In this document: positions 15,392 to 23,946 of the stretch, piece by piece
Numbering within the stretch: position 1 is the stretch's first letter
Layout: each line of letters opens with the position of its first letter
Source of the DNA: Synergistaceae bacterium
GTDB taxonomy: Bacteria > Synergistota > Synergistia > Synergistales > Aminobacteriaceae
Assembly: GCA_017445405.1 (NCBI GenBank)
Contig: JAFSUD010000096.1
Coordinates: forward strand, 1-35,995
DNA: 35,995 nt
Direction of reading: 5' to 3'
Made by a program: the position numbers and the translations under genes
Notes under the pieces: model-generated
The model's input: only the letters and a program-made list of their open reading frames with translations
Database searches by the model: none
Told to the model about the DNA's origin: nothing

Positions 15392-16584
15392 CTATTAACT
15401 ACATCCTCAACCCGACAATGATTATTCCGGGTACGCTGTTCGCTCTCGCTCCGGCTGTTGCGTCAGTCAGACATTCATCATCAGACTCATCACTCGTGAG
15501 GGGTATGTTCGCTCTGAGTCCCGGCAGAAAGGCCTTCTGCATCTTCAACTCGGTGATGCTCTGCGAGTTCTGCTCAATGTACACGAAATTCATCGTCGCT
15601 CCCTACGAACTGGCGAGCCTCGTGAACGGCAGGTCTTCACTTTTCCCTGATATGGTCATTCTGGGAATGTCGGCAGTTATCGGCGCAGTATTCTTCAGGA
15701 CTCTGACTCTCAAGCTCCCCGTGCTCATGAACGAGGAAAGAGTCTCGGGAGTCTGGCATTACATGTTTCTTGCTCCTCTGGTGATGTCGGCGGTCGTTCA
15801 CTGGATGACTCCTGTAAGCCCGTTAGTCGTCATGACAGGAAGAGTAAGGCCTATATCTCTGGCACTGGTAACTTTCGTAATGCTCACCGCGTACATGTTC
15901 TATCACATGTTCTGGTGGACGACGACGAGGCTCACTGAGAACGCCCGGCTTCAGCAGGAGAATACATTTCTGCAGATGGAGGCCAAGCGTTATAACGAAC
16001 TCCGCAGGTACATGAACCACACACAGGCAATGCGTCATGATTTCCGGCAGCATGTGTTAGTGATTCACCAGCTCGCAGAAGCAGGACAGCTCTACGAACT
16101 CCGGGAATACGTCTCTGGACTCGCGGAATCCACAAGCAAGAGCTACGTGAATTACTGCGCGAACCCTGCAGTTGATGCCGTCGCCTCACACTACGACCAT
16201 GCAGCCAGACATCAGGACACGGTGATAACGTGGAGCTTGGAGCTTCCTGCAGCACTGCCCGTCAGCGAGTCAGATTACTGCGGACTGTTCGGGAATCTTG
16301 TGGAGAACGCACTGAAGGCCGTCAGGAATCTTCCTGCAGAACAGAGACGCATCAAAGTGTTATCGTCAATGCTCTCAAAGTTCATGATAGGCATATCGAT
16401 AGACAACCCGTATTCAGGCAAAATAACCTTTGGGAAAAACGGCCTGCCTCTCTCAGGAAAACAGGGGCACGGCATCGGCTTAATCTCCGTGATGAACACA
16501 GTGAACCGTTACGGAGGAAGTATGAGTATCACTGCGGAAGGGAATATTTTTTCCGCTGATATTATCCTATATTCCAACTCTTAA
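15388..16584 (+). CDS. Sensor histidine kinase, HPK10/AgrC-like (GHKL ATPase)
   Basis: Protein of 398 aa. The first ~180 residues hold about five or six hydrophobic segments without a clear periplasmic domain, then a coiled-coil (TRLTENARLQQENTFLQMEA). The phospho-acceptor is H217 in MRHDFRQH, followed by a GHKL ATPase with NLVENALKA and GKQGHGIGL. The class pairs with LytTR regulators. It overlaps the regulator gene by 4 bases. The sensed signal is unknown; because of the divergent transporter and catabolic genes a carboxylate is plausible. Four exported DcrB-like genes start 15 bases after its stop and may share its transcript. Confidence 0.92.
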   Translation: MTINYILNPTMIIPGTLFALAPAVASVRHSSSDSSLVRGMFALSPGRKAFCIFNSVMLCEFCSMYTKFIVAPYELASLVNGRSSLFPDMVILGMSAVIGAVFFRTLTLKLPVLMNEERVSGVWHYMFLAPLVMSAVVHWMTPVSPLVVMTGRVRPISLALVTFVMLTAYMFYHMFWWTTTRLTENARLQQENTFLQMEAKRYNELRRYMNHTQAMRHDFRQHVLVIHQLAEAGQLYELREYVSGLAESTSKSYVNYCANPAVDAVASHYDHAARHQDTVITWSLELPAALPVSESDYCGLFGNLVENALKAVRNLPAEQRRIKVLSSMLSKFMIGISIDNPYSGKITFGKNGLPLSGKQGHGIGLISVMNTVNRYGGSMSITAEGNIFSADIILYSNS

Positions 16585-16598
16585 GGAGGAGTTAAGTA

Positions 16599-17030
16599 AT
16601 GAAGCGTTTAGCAGTAGCAGCAGTATTAGCAGTTCTCTCGGCAGCAATGGCCTTCGGTGCAGTTCAGGACTTCGGGAAATTCACTCTTGATGTTCCTGAA
16701 GGCTGGACGGCCTCATCTGAGGGGTCAATGGCTCTCATCTCCAAGCCCGACAACACCGGCAACTTCAGCGTAACGATTGACGACTCAGAGGGAGCATCCA
16801 TCAAGGACTTAGCAGAGGCATTCCGTCAGGAGTTCACGAAGTCCTTCGAGAAGGTCGGCCCGGTAGAGGACGCAGGAGACGGCGATGTTGAGTGGGCAAT
16901 GCAGCTCAACGGTGTAGAGAGCCACGCAATGCTTTCTGTTGACGGAAGCCAGTTCATGCTCATTGTAGCGACCGGCGATGTTGACCCTGAACAGATCGGC
17001 GGGATTCTTGCAACACTCAAGCTGAAATAG
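16599..17030 (+). CDS. Exported DcrB/PsbP-like small protein, paralogue 1 of 4
   Basis: Protein of 143 aa with a signal peptide (about 1-20) and a small alpha/beta domain beginning DFGKFTLDVPEGW, the pattern of DcrB/DUF1795 and PsbP/Mog1-fold proteins. Strong ribosome site AAGGAGGAGTTAAGTA. It starts 15 bases after the histidine kinase. It differs from copies 2-4 in the middle (SKPDNTGNFSVTI) and ends with ILATLKLK. No catalytic residues are evident. Function unknown. Confidence 0.8.
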   Translation: MKRLAVAAVLAVLSAAMAFGAVQDFGKFTLDVPEGWTASSEGSMALISKPDNTGNFSVTIDDSEGASIKDLAEAFRQEFTKSFEKVGPVEDAGDGDVEWAMQLNGVESHAMLSVDGSQFMLIVATGDVDPEQIGGILATLKLK

Positions 17031-17043
17031 GAGGCACATAATC

Positions 17044-17478
17044 ATGAAGCGTTTAGCAGTAGCAGCATTAGTAGTAGCTTTGTCGGCAGTGGCGGCATTC
17101 GGAGCAGTTCAGGATTTCGGCAAGTTCACGCTCGACATTGCTGACGGCTGGACAGCAACACAGACCGGCCCGGCAGTAGTCATCACTAAGGACGACAAGA
17201 CCGCATCCATGAGCATAACAATTGACTCTGCTCAGGGCAACACAGCAGATGCACTCGCAGCGGCATTCGTGGAGAGCTTCAAGGGCAGCTTTGAGAAGGT
17301 CGGCACACCTGAGAAGGACGACGACGGCGACTATTCGTGGGACATGGAGAACGGCGGCATCGAGACTCACGCAATGTTGAGCGTTGAGGACGGCAACTAC
17401 ATGCTTATCACGATGACCAACGCAGACGCAGCGGCTGATGACATGATGGCTATTCTCAATTCAGTTCAGGAAAAGTAG
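17044..17478 (+). CDS. Exported DcrB/PsbP-like small protein, paralogue 2 of 4
   Basis: Protein of 144 aa with a signal peptide (1-20) nearly identical to that of copy 1. The mature part begins VQDFGKFTLDIADGW, then ITKDDKTASMSITID, a long amphipathic helix (ADALAAAFVESFKGSF) and an acidic D/E stretch before the last strands. ATG follows AGGAGGCACATAATC. It starts 13 bases after copy 1. Function unknown. Confidence 0.8.
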   Translation: MKRLAVAALVVALSAVAAFGAVQDFGKFTLDIADGWTATQTGPAVVITKDDKTASMSITIDSAQGNTADALAAAFVESFKGSFEKVGTPEKDDDGDYSWDMENGGIETHAMLSVEDGNYMLITMTNADAAADDMMAILNSVQEK

Positions 17479-17499
17479 GCAGTCAGGAGGTACACAACA

Positions 17500-17919
17500 A
17501 TGAAACGTTTAGCATTGGCAGCAGTATTAGCAGTTATCGCGGCATCAATGGCATTTGCAGGAGTACAGGATTTCGGGAAGTTCACGATTGACGTACCCGC
17601 AGGCTGGACAGCGAATCAGGATGACGAGACAGTAATTTTCACGAAGAACGACAACACGGCATCAATGAGCATCACGGTCGACGCTCTTGACGGCGCGAGC
17701 CTGAAGGAAATTGCTGATGCATTCGTCGAGGCTCTCAGCGGAAAGGGACTCGCTCCTATGGACGGAGGCTACACGTTCACCATGACCAACGCCAACGGAG
17801 TCGAGAGCAAGTGCTACCTTACCGGCGACGACAAAAATTACGGCCTCATCGTGGTAACAGGCGCAGAGAATGCTCCTGAAGAGATCTCCGCAATGATGGA
17901 CTCCATGCAGGAGAAGTAG
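17500..17919 (+). CDS. Exported DcrB/PsbP-like small protein, paralogue 3 of 4
   Basis: Protein of 139 aa, signal peptide 1-19 (SMAFA). Core FGKFTIDVPAGWTANQ, then FTKNDNTASMSITVD and TFTMTNANGVESK. The last motif is shared with copy 4, so 3 and 4 form the closest pair. Ribosome site AGGAGGTACACAACA. It ends 3 bases before copy 4 starts. Function unknown. Confidence 0.8.
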   Translation: MKRLALAAVLAVIAASMAFAGVQDFGKFTIDVPAGWTANQDDETVIFTKNDNTASMSITVDALDGASLKEIADAFVEALSGKGLAPMDGGYTFTMTNANGVESKCYLTGDDKNYGLIVVTGAENAPEEISAMMDSMQEK

Positions 17920-17922
17920 ACC

Positions 17923-18351
17923 ATGAAGCGCATACTGGCACTCTTTGCAGCACTCGCAGTAATCTTCACGTCGGCATCAGCGTTCGGGTTCGTGCAGAAG
18001 TTCGCTAGGTTCAGCGTAGATGTCCCTGAAGGCTGGACGGCAAATCAGGACGGCGACACAGTGATTCTCATCAAGACGGACAACACGGCATCAATGAGCA
18101 TCACAGTAGGCGATCCTCAGGGCATGAACAAGAAGGCTCTTGCTGAGGCATTCGTGAAGGAGCTTAACGGCAAGAATCTCGAGCGCGACGACGACGGAGA
18201 CTACACGTTCACGATGACGAACGCCAACGGAGTCGAGAGTCTTGCACTCCTCACCGGCGATGATGACGATTACGCATTGTTCGTGATGACAGGGCTCGAG
18301 AACGCCAAAGATGAGATGATGGCAATTCTCGGCTCAGTGAAGGACAACTAG
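17923..18351 (+). CDS. Exported DcrB/PsbP-like small protein, paralogue 4 of 4
   Basis: Protein of 142 aa with a signal peptide (about 1-20). The core is more basic than in the others (FVQKFARFSVDVPEGWTANQ), then TASMSITVGD and TFTMTNANGVESL. Its ribosome site GGAG lies inside the end of copy 3, nine bases before the ATG, so translation is coupled. A strong terminator follows at 18373. Function unknown. Confidence 0.8.
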   Translation: MKRILALFAALAVIFTSASAFGFVQKFARFSVDVPEGWTANQDGDTVILIKTDNTASMSITVGDPQGMNKKALAEAFVKELNGKNLERDDDGDYTFTMTNANGVESLALLTGDDDDYALFVMTGLENAKDEMMAILGSVKDN

Positions 18352-18372
18352 ACAACAATAACCTTCTGTTTT

Positions 18373-18411
18373 CGGGGAGTCATGGGAGAAATTCTCAGGC
18401 TTCCCGTTTTT
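18373..18411 (+). terminator. Intrinsic terminator after the DcrB-like array
   Basis: A 34-base hairpin with outer arms CGGGGAGTC and GGCTTCCCG and inner arms GAGA and TCTC is followed by TTTTTG. It closes the regulator-kinase-exported protein operon. In the 213-base gap to glgP the only other feature is the inverted repeat at 18451. Confidence 0.85.
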
Positions 18412-18450
18412 GTTGAGTTTGTTTAGTTTTATCGCAAAATCCGTGAAGTT

Positions 18451-18467
18451 GTGAGATAATCTCTCAC
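18451..18467. promoter_or_regulatory. Perfect inverted repeat upstream of glgP
   Basis: GTGAGA and TCTCAC, separated by TAATC, form a symmetric site 98 bases before the glgP start. It contains GATAAT, a possible -10, so it could be an operator overlapping the glycogen promoter. No convincing -35 was found. Confidence 0.35.
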
Positions 18468-18564
18468 AATACCCATTCTAATAAAATTCTTGCAGGTGGT
18501 CAGATAATTATTACCCATAAATTCCGCCCGTCTGCTTAAACCAGAAAGGAGCTTTGTAGAATAC

Positions 18565-20310
18565 ATGATACAGCGACTTCACCGCAGCGACCTCGGCAAC
18601 TCATTAAGGACGCTCATGGAGAATGACCCGGCCTTCCGCCCCGTAGCATACTTCTCAATGGAGGTAGGGCTTAAAGAGTCGATACCTACATATTCAGGAG
18701 GACTTGGTGTGCTGGCGGGCGACATCCTCAAGAGTGCTGCTGATCTCGGAGTCCCGATGGCAGGAGTAACGCTTCTCTACCGCAAGGGCTACTTCGTTCA
18801 GGAGTTCAACCAGGACGACTGGCAGAAGGAAAAGCCCGTAGTGTGGGATCCGTCAAAAGAGTTGACCCTTCTTCCCAACAAAGTAACCGTAACGATTCAG
18901 GGGCGCGAGATTCAGGTAGGCGTATGGGTCTACGAGTGCATCGGCGCAACAGGATACCCATTACCGATATACTTCCTCGACACAGATTTTGAGCCTAATC
19001 ACCCTGACGATCGCAAACTCTGCTGGTATCTCTACGGAGGCGACAACCGCTACAGACTCTGCCAGGAGTTCATTCTCGGAGTCGGCGGTCTGCGAATGCT
19101 TAGAGACCTCGGCTACATGAACATCGACACGTTCCACCTCAACGAAGGCCATGCAGGATTCCTGACGCTCGAGCTTATGCGCGAACTCGGCTACTACGAC
19201 CCCGACAAGATCCGCGAGCAGGTAGTCTTCACGACACACACGCCTGTTCCTGCAGGACATGACTACTTCGAGTACGGAATGATCGACGAGGTTTTCCCTG
19301 ACGACGCAAAGGCCACGATTCACAAGATGCTTCCTGACAAGCCCGGCGTATCAATGACCGAACTCGGCCTCCGCTACAGCAGGTACGTCAACGGCGTAGC
19401 GAAGAAGCACGCAGAGGTCAGCAACGCCATGTTCAACATGGAGACTGTAGACTGGATAACGAACGGCATTCACCCTACAACGTGGATAAGTTCAGGAATG
19501 CGCAAGCTCTACAACAAGCATATACCCGGCTGGGAACTCGATCCCGGCAGACTCGTTCAGGCACTCACTATCCCGCAGGAAGAGATCTGGGCAGCACATC
19601 AGGCCTCGAAGCTGAGACTCTTTGCCCGCATCATGGAGACTAAGGGAATCCAGCTCGACCCGGACGTACTGACTCTCGGTTTCGCGAGACGTGCAGCAAC
19701 CTACAAGAGGGCCGACCTTCTGCTCACGAACATTGACCGCCTCAAGAGAATAGCCGGAGGAAAGAAAGTGCAGTTTATCTTCGCCGGCAAGTCTCACCCT
19801 CACGATGACGGCGGAAAGAGACTCCTCCAGAAGATCCGCAAGGCCTCTAAGGAACTCAAGGACGATATTACGATAGTCTTCATCGACAACTACAACATGG
19901 AGATTGCGTCCCTGCTGACTCAGGGAGTCGACGTGTGGCTGAATACGCCGGTCAGACCCAGAGAAGCGAGCGGAACATCCGGCATGAAGTGCGCAATGAA
20001 CGGCATAATGAATTTCAGCGTGCTTGACGGCTGGTGGATTGAGGGCTGGATTGAGGACGTAACCGGCTGGTCAATAGGCCCTGAACCTACGGAGACAGCA
20101 GCAGATGCACATTATGACGAGAACCTCGACGCGAACGACCTGTACGAGAAGTTAGAGAAGAAAGTAATTCCCACGTACTACGACCATCACGACAAGTGGG
20201 TAGACATGATGAGACACACGATAGCCCTTGATGCGAGCTTCTTCAACACGCACCGAGTTGTGAGGGAGTACGCAGCGAAAGCCTACTCAATAGACTTCAG
20301 GGGCATGTAA
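18565..20310 (+). CDS. glgP: Alpha-glucan phosphorylase (short GT35 form)
   Basis: Glycogen/maltodextrin phosphorylase of 581 aa, the short bacterial form rather than the ~800-aa enzyme. It splits alpha-1,4-glucan with phosphate to glucose 1-phosphate. Visible motifs are YSGGLGVLAGDILKSA (43-58), HLNEGHAGF (about 191-199), THTPVPAGHD (about 220-229), FARRAATYKR and the pyridoxal-phosphate lysine K475 in EASGTSGMKCAMNG. ATG at 18565 follows AAAGGAG with a long 13-base spacing. It heads the gene set glgP-glgA-glgC. No branching or debranching enzyme is in the window. Confidence 0.95.
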   Translation: MIQRLHRSDLGNSLRTLMENDPAFRPVAYFSMEVGLKESIPTYSGGLGVLAGDILKSAADLGVPMAGVTLLYRKGYFVQEFNQDDWQKEKPVVWDPSKELTLLPNKVTVTIQGREIQVGVWVYECIGATGYPLPIYFLDTDFEPNHPDDRKLCWYLYGGDNRYRLCQEFILGVGGLRMLRDLGYMNIDTFHLNEGHAGFLTLELMRELGYYDPDKIREQVVFTTHTPVPAGHDYFEYGMIDEVFPDDAKATIHKMLPDKPGVSMTELGLRYSRYVNGVAKKHAEVSNAMFNMETVDWITNGIHPTTWISSGMRKLYNKHIPGWELDPGRLVQALTIPQEEIWAAHQASKLRLFARIMETKGIQLDPDVLTLGFARRAATYKRADLLLTNIDRLKRIAGGKKVQFIFAGKSHPHDDGGKRLLQKIRKASKELKDDITIVFIDNYNMEIASLLTQGVDVWLNTPVRPREASGTSGMKCAMNGIMNFSVLDGWWIEGWIEDVTGWSIGPEPTETAADAHYDENLDANDLYEKLEKKVIPTYYDHHDKWVDMMRHTIALDASFFNTHRVVREYAAKAYSIDFRGM

Positions 20311-20347
20311 ATAATATTCAGCGTGAAAGGAATGTAGTTTAGTAGTT

Positions 20348-21808
20348 ATGACTAAAAGCGGTAGTGCTGTAAAAGTATTGTTCGTAACAACGGAGCTTGC
20401 CCCGTTCTCGAAAGTGGGAGGACTGGGCGACGTTGCGGGATCATTGCCCAAAGCATTGCGTCAGGCTGATGTAGATGTCCGCGTAGTAACTCCTGCATGG
20501 CCCGGCGTGCTCGAAAGTGTAGCTGCTTCCGGGCTTAAGACCACAACACTCAAGACGAAAGTTTATGCTGCGTATGACTGGCGCATTCATTCAGCTACGG
20601 TAGTCAAGGCCACAGTTGACGGAGTAGTAACGTACTTCCTCAAGGCAGAAGATTATTCGGGCAGCCAGTATCCTTCACAGCTTAACTTCTGGAGTGCTTC
20701 GCCGTTTGCAGTGTTCTGTATGCAGGCGTTGGAGCTTAAGGACGCGATAGACTGGGAGCCTGATATTTATCACTGCCACGACTGGACGAGTGCATTTCTG
20801 CCGTGCGCATTAGCTTGGCACAGACACTATCGCCAGACCGGCGGAAAGAGCATCATGACTCTTCACAACGTAGCCTATCAGGGAATCTTTGAGCCGTCGC
20901 CGTTCCTTGAGGCCTCCGGACTCGAGCCGTGGAGCTTCAGCTCGTCAACGATGGAGTTCTACGGTCAGGTGAACCTCCTGAAGGGCGGTATCGTCGCAGC
21001 AACAGCAGTGAGCACAGTATCACCGACATACGCAGGCGAGATTCAGACTTACGAGTCGACGCGCGAGCTTTCAGGAATACTCTATCAGCAGAGAAGCAAG
21101 CTCAGGGGCATTCTCAACGGCATAGATACCAAGTTCTGGGATCCTGCTGGAGACAAGGCAATTCCGGCCAAGTACAGCGCAAAGGATCTCAAGGGCAAAG
21201 CAGCGTGCAAGAAAGAACTGCTGAAGCGTGCGGGCTTTGACGAGAACTCGGACGCTCCGGTGATTGTCGCAGTGAGCCGTCTCGTTGAGCAGAAGGGCTT
21301 CGACATGGTGTTTAACGCAGCGCACCAGATAGCGGAGACAGGCGCAAAGCTCCTCATTCTCGGCTCTGGCAACGACTGGATCGAGAACGGAATAATGCAG
21401 GCAGCAGAGGCCAACCCTCAGAGCATCAAGCTGTTCAAGGGCTATGATGAGCCGCTGTCTCACCTGATGTATGCGGGCGGAGATATTTTCCTGATGCCCT
21501 CAGTGTTCGAGCCTTGCGGATTGAGTCAGATGATCTCCATGCGCTACGGAACTGTTCCTGTGGTGCGCGAGGTCGGAGGACTCAGGGACACCGTGTTTGA
21601 CGTTGACAGGCCCGAAGGCGGAAACGGATTCACGTTCCAGACATGCGACGTTGACGGAATGATGTGGGCACTTCGCAGAGCCGTTGACCGCTACAACAAC
21701 AACAAGGACGCGTGGAAGAACATAATGCTTGAGGGAATGCGCGAGGACTTCACGTGGGACAAGTCAGCCGGTCTCTACAAGGATATGTACGAAGATTTGA
21801 TGCAGTAA
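20348..21808 (+). CDS. glgA: Glycogen synthase (ADP-glucose, GT5)
   Basis: Glucosyltransferase of 486 aa that lengthens alpha-1,4-glucan from ADP-glucose. The ADP-glucose loop KVGGLGD starts at K22; HDWTSAFLP and HNVAYQGIF follow; catalytic E388 lies in SVFEPCGLSQM. The length is normal for bacterial GlgA. It begins 37 bases after glgP with a poor ribosome site (AAAGGA 16 bases upstream), so coupling or low translation is likely. A weak hairpin separates it from glgC, which makes its substrate. Confidence 0.96.
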   Translation: MTKSGSAVKVLFVTTELAPFSKVGGLGDVAGSLPKALRQADVDVRVVTPAWPGVLESVAASGLKTTTLKTKVYAAYDWRIHSATVVKATVDGVVTYFLKAEDYSGSQYPSQLNFWSASPFAVFCMQALELKDAIDWEPDIYHCHDWTSAFLPCALAWHRHYRQTGGKSIMTLHNVAYQGIFEPSPFLEASGLEPWSFSSSTMEFYGQVNLLKGGIVAATAVSTVSPTYAGEIQTYESTRELSGILYQQRSKLRGILNGIDTKFWDPAGDKAIPAKYSAKDLKGKAACKKELLKRAGFDENSDAPVIVAVSRLVEQKGFDMVFNAAHQIAETGAKLLILGSGNDWIENGIMQAAEANPQSIKLFKGYDEPLSHLMYAGGDIFLMPSVFEPCGLSQMISMRYGTVPVVREVGGLRDTVFDVDRPEGGNGFTFQTCDVDGMMWALRRAVDRYNNNKDAWKNIMLEGMREDFTWDKSAGLYKDMYEDLMQ

Positions 21809-21820
21809 GAGAAATATGCT

Positions 21821-21848
21821 CCCCTGTGAATTTTGCAGGGGGGCGTTG
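21821..21848 (+). terminator. Weak hairpin between glgA and glgC
   Basis: CCCCTG and CAGGGG form a stem with a 9-base loop, followed by a poor T-stretch (GGCGTTGTTA). It may only reduce read-through into glgC. Confidence 0.4.
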
Positions 21849-21875
21849 TTATACATATAAAGGAGGTTAAGTTTC

Positions 21876-23204
21876 ATGTACACAGGCAAACACGGAAGAG
21901 TGTTAGGAATCGTCCTCGCCGGCGGAAAAGGCGAACGCTTGATGCCCCTGACAAAATACCGCGCGAAACCTGCCGTCTACTTTGCAGCAAAGTACCGTAT
22001 CATCGACTTCGCCCTCTCTAACCTCATCAACAGCGGGATCTACTCCGTCTATGTGCTCACGCAGTTCAAGAGCCAGTCTCTCAACGAGCATATTGAACGC
22101 GGCTGGCAGTTCGGCGGAGCAATGAGAGGCCGGGACTTCTTCGTAACAACGATTCCGGCGCAGATGTGGAGCGGCGAGCACTGGTTCCAGGGCACAGCGG
22201 ATGCAGTGTATCAGGCCAAGCACATGATTACCCGTTTCAGGGCGGACAGAGTGTGCATCTTTGCGGCAGACCACATCTACAAGATGGACGTTGACCAGAT
22301 GATCGGCTGGCACATGGCGCAGAAGGCTGACGTAACGATCGCAGCTAACGTTGTCCCTGTCGAGGAAGCGTCAGAGTTCGGATGCATCAAGACCGACAAG
22401 AACGGACGCATCATTGAGTTCCAGGAGAAGCCGAAGAACCCGCCGGAGATTCCGGGCCGTCCGGGCTACTCGTACGTGTCGATGGGAAATTACGTGTTCG
22501 AGCGCAAAGTCCTTGAGGAAGCTCTCGACGACGACGCAATGAAGGAAGAGACTCATCACGACTTCGGGAAGGACATAATCCCCGACCTTGTTGCACACGG
22601 CATGAAGGTATGTGCTTATGACTTCTCGACGAACGTTCTGCCTCATCCGTCAGCGGAGACCGAGCTTATTCACCAGTGGAGGACGGACAAGCCCTATTGG
22701 CGCGACGTAGGAACGCTCTTTGCGTACTGGAAGGCGCACATGGAGCTGATAGGCCACGAGTCAGAGATGACTCTCTACAACCCGATGTGGCCGATTCGCA
22801 CGGTAAGCTACGGTGATCCCCCTTCGTACTGCTACCCTGACAGCGGGCATCCCTGCAACATTGACAGAGTCATGCTTTCTGAGGGAAGCCGAATTTTCGG
22901 AGCCAGCGTGAAGAACTCGGTACTTGCGCGTAACTGCCTCATTCAGGCGGGAAGCGTAGTCGAGGAGAGCATTATCGGGCACGACGTAGTGATCGGACGT
23001 AACTGCCGCATCAAGAGAGCGATCATTGACGGGCATAACATTATCCCGGACGGAACAGTGATCGGCGAGGATAAAGACCTTGACGGCAAGAACTACTATG
23101 TTGACCCGAAGTCGGGAATCGTTGTGGCAGGTGTGCCGAAGGAGCTTTACTTGACTGGCAGCGACCAGATAGAGGAAGGCCAGAGCTGGGACACTATGGG
23201 CTAA
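21876..23204 (+). CDS. glgC: Glucose-1-phosphate adenylyltransferase
   Basis: ADP-glucose pyrophosphorylase of 442 aa; it makes ADP-glucose from ATP and glucose 1-phosphate, the controlled step of glycogen synthesis. The N-terminal nucleotidyltransferase domain has LAGGKGERLMPLT (14-26), RAKPAV with K31 (equivalent to allosteric K39 of E. coli) and the sugar-binding IIEFQEKP; the C-terminal left-handed beta-helix shows hexapeptide repeats (VLARNCLIQAGSVVEESIIG). Strong site AAAGGAGGTTAAGTTTC precedes ATG 21876. Allosteric control by a glycolytic intermediate is expected for the family. Confidence 0.96.
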   Translation: MYTGKHGRVLGIVLAGGKGERLMPLTKYRAKPAVYFAAKYRIIDFALSNLINSGIYSVYVLTQFKSQSLNEHIERGWQFGGAMRGRDFFVTTIPAQMWSGEHWFQGTADAVYQAKHMITRFRADRVCIFAADHIYKMDVDQMIGWHMAQKADVTIAANVVPVEEASEFGCIKTDKNGRIIEFQEKPKNPPEIPGRPGYSYVSMGNYVFERKVLEEALDDDAMKEETHHDFGKDIIPDLVAHGMKVCAYDFSTNVLPHPSAETELIHQWRTDKPYWRDVGTLFAYWKAHMELIGHESEMTLYNPMWPIRTVSYGDPPSYCYPDSGHPCNIDRVMLSEGSRIFGASVKNSVLARNCLIQAGSVVEESIIGHDVVIGRNCRIKRAIIDGHNIIPDGTVIGEDKDLDGKNYYVDPKSGIVVAGVPKELYLTGSDQIEEGQSWDTMG

Positions 23205-23228
23205 ACGTGCAAGCGTGAAGAAAATTTG

Positions 23229-23265
23229 CAGCACCTCTCGGAGTGATTCGGGGGTGCTGTTTGTT
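23229..23265. terminator. Bidirectional terminator between glgC and the 23275 gene
   Basis: CAGCACC and GGTGCTG enclose a 17-base loop. On the plus strand TTTGTTG follows; on the minus strand CAAATTTTC follows, so it can serve both convergent genes. Confidence 0.65.
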
Positions 23266-23274
23266 GCGTAATGA

Positions 23275-23934
23275 TTAGTTGTAATCGTCGCCGAAAACTA
23301 CCTGCTTGTGTGTCGGCTCGGGCTTAGTAGGCTTCTCGTCTTCCTCTTCCTCGTCGTAGTCCGCATCAAATGCCCGGTTGCGACGCTCAATCTCTGACCT
23401 TGAGGGCTTCACCTGAACATACGTCGCCGCATTGTTTATCACGAACCACAGTCCGCCGTCAAACTCCTGCACCCACACCGTCCTCTGGCTGTCCGCTCCC
23501 GAACTTCTCAGCGGCACCCGCAGGTACGTGCTCTCACGCACAGGCTTTCCCGCAAACATCAGCTTGAAGTCGTCGGGATTCATCGCGTAGTCGTTCTCGG
23601 GGGACGAGCCTTCAGCGAAGCTCCTGAACACTTGATGCCACGCCGGATCTTTCAGCCTGTCCGCAAACGTCGCGTAATAAGTCGAGCGGTCAATCGGAGT
23701 CTCCGAGCGCAGGGCATAACGCAGCATCTTTCCGCCCTCTGAACGCGTCGACTCGTTGATGTACGCAAACACGGCCTCAAAATACATCTTCACTGCTCCC
23801 TGATACGTCTTAGCCTCCGTCTGGTAGCGCGCCTTGAACTCCTTGTACGTCTTGGGAAGCTCCGCGCATGCAGGAACACACAGCACCATCACCAGCAGGA
23901 CAGCATACGCAAAAAATTTCTTCATGTTCTTCAT
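23275..23934 (-). CDS. Exported protein of unknown function with acidic tail
   Basis: Protein of 219 aa, signal peptide about 1-24 (CVPACA). I chose ATG 23934 because GGAG lies 9 bases before it; two ATG codons further upstream sit directly against that site. The mature part is mostly helical (YKEFKARYQTEAKTYQGAVKMY), then a beta-rich segment with a WVQEFDGGLWFV core and a low-complexity DYDEEEEDEKP stretch near the end. No catalytic motif was recognised. It lies 12 bases downstream of the cysteine-rich exported protein gene, so they form a two-gene unit. Confidence 0.7.
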   Translation of the reverse strand: MKNMKKFFAYAVLLVMVLCVPACAELPKTYKEFKARYQTEAKTYQGAVKMYFEAVFAYINESTRSEGGKMLRYALRSETPIDRSTYYATFADRLKDPAWHQVFRSFAEGSSPENDYAMNPDDFKLMFAGKPVRESTYLRVPLRSSGADSQRTVWVQEFDGGLWFVINNAATYVQVKPSRSEIERRNRAFDADYDEEEEDEKPTKPEPTHKQVVFGDDYN

Positions 23935-23946
23935 AGTCATCATCTC

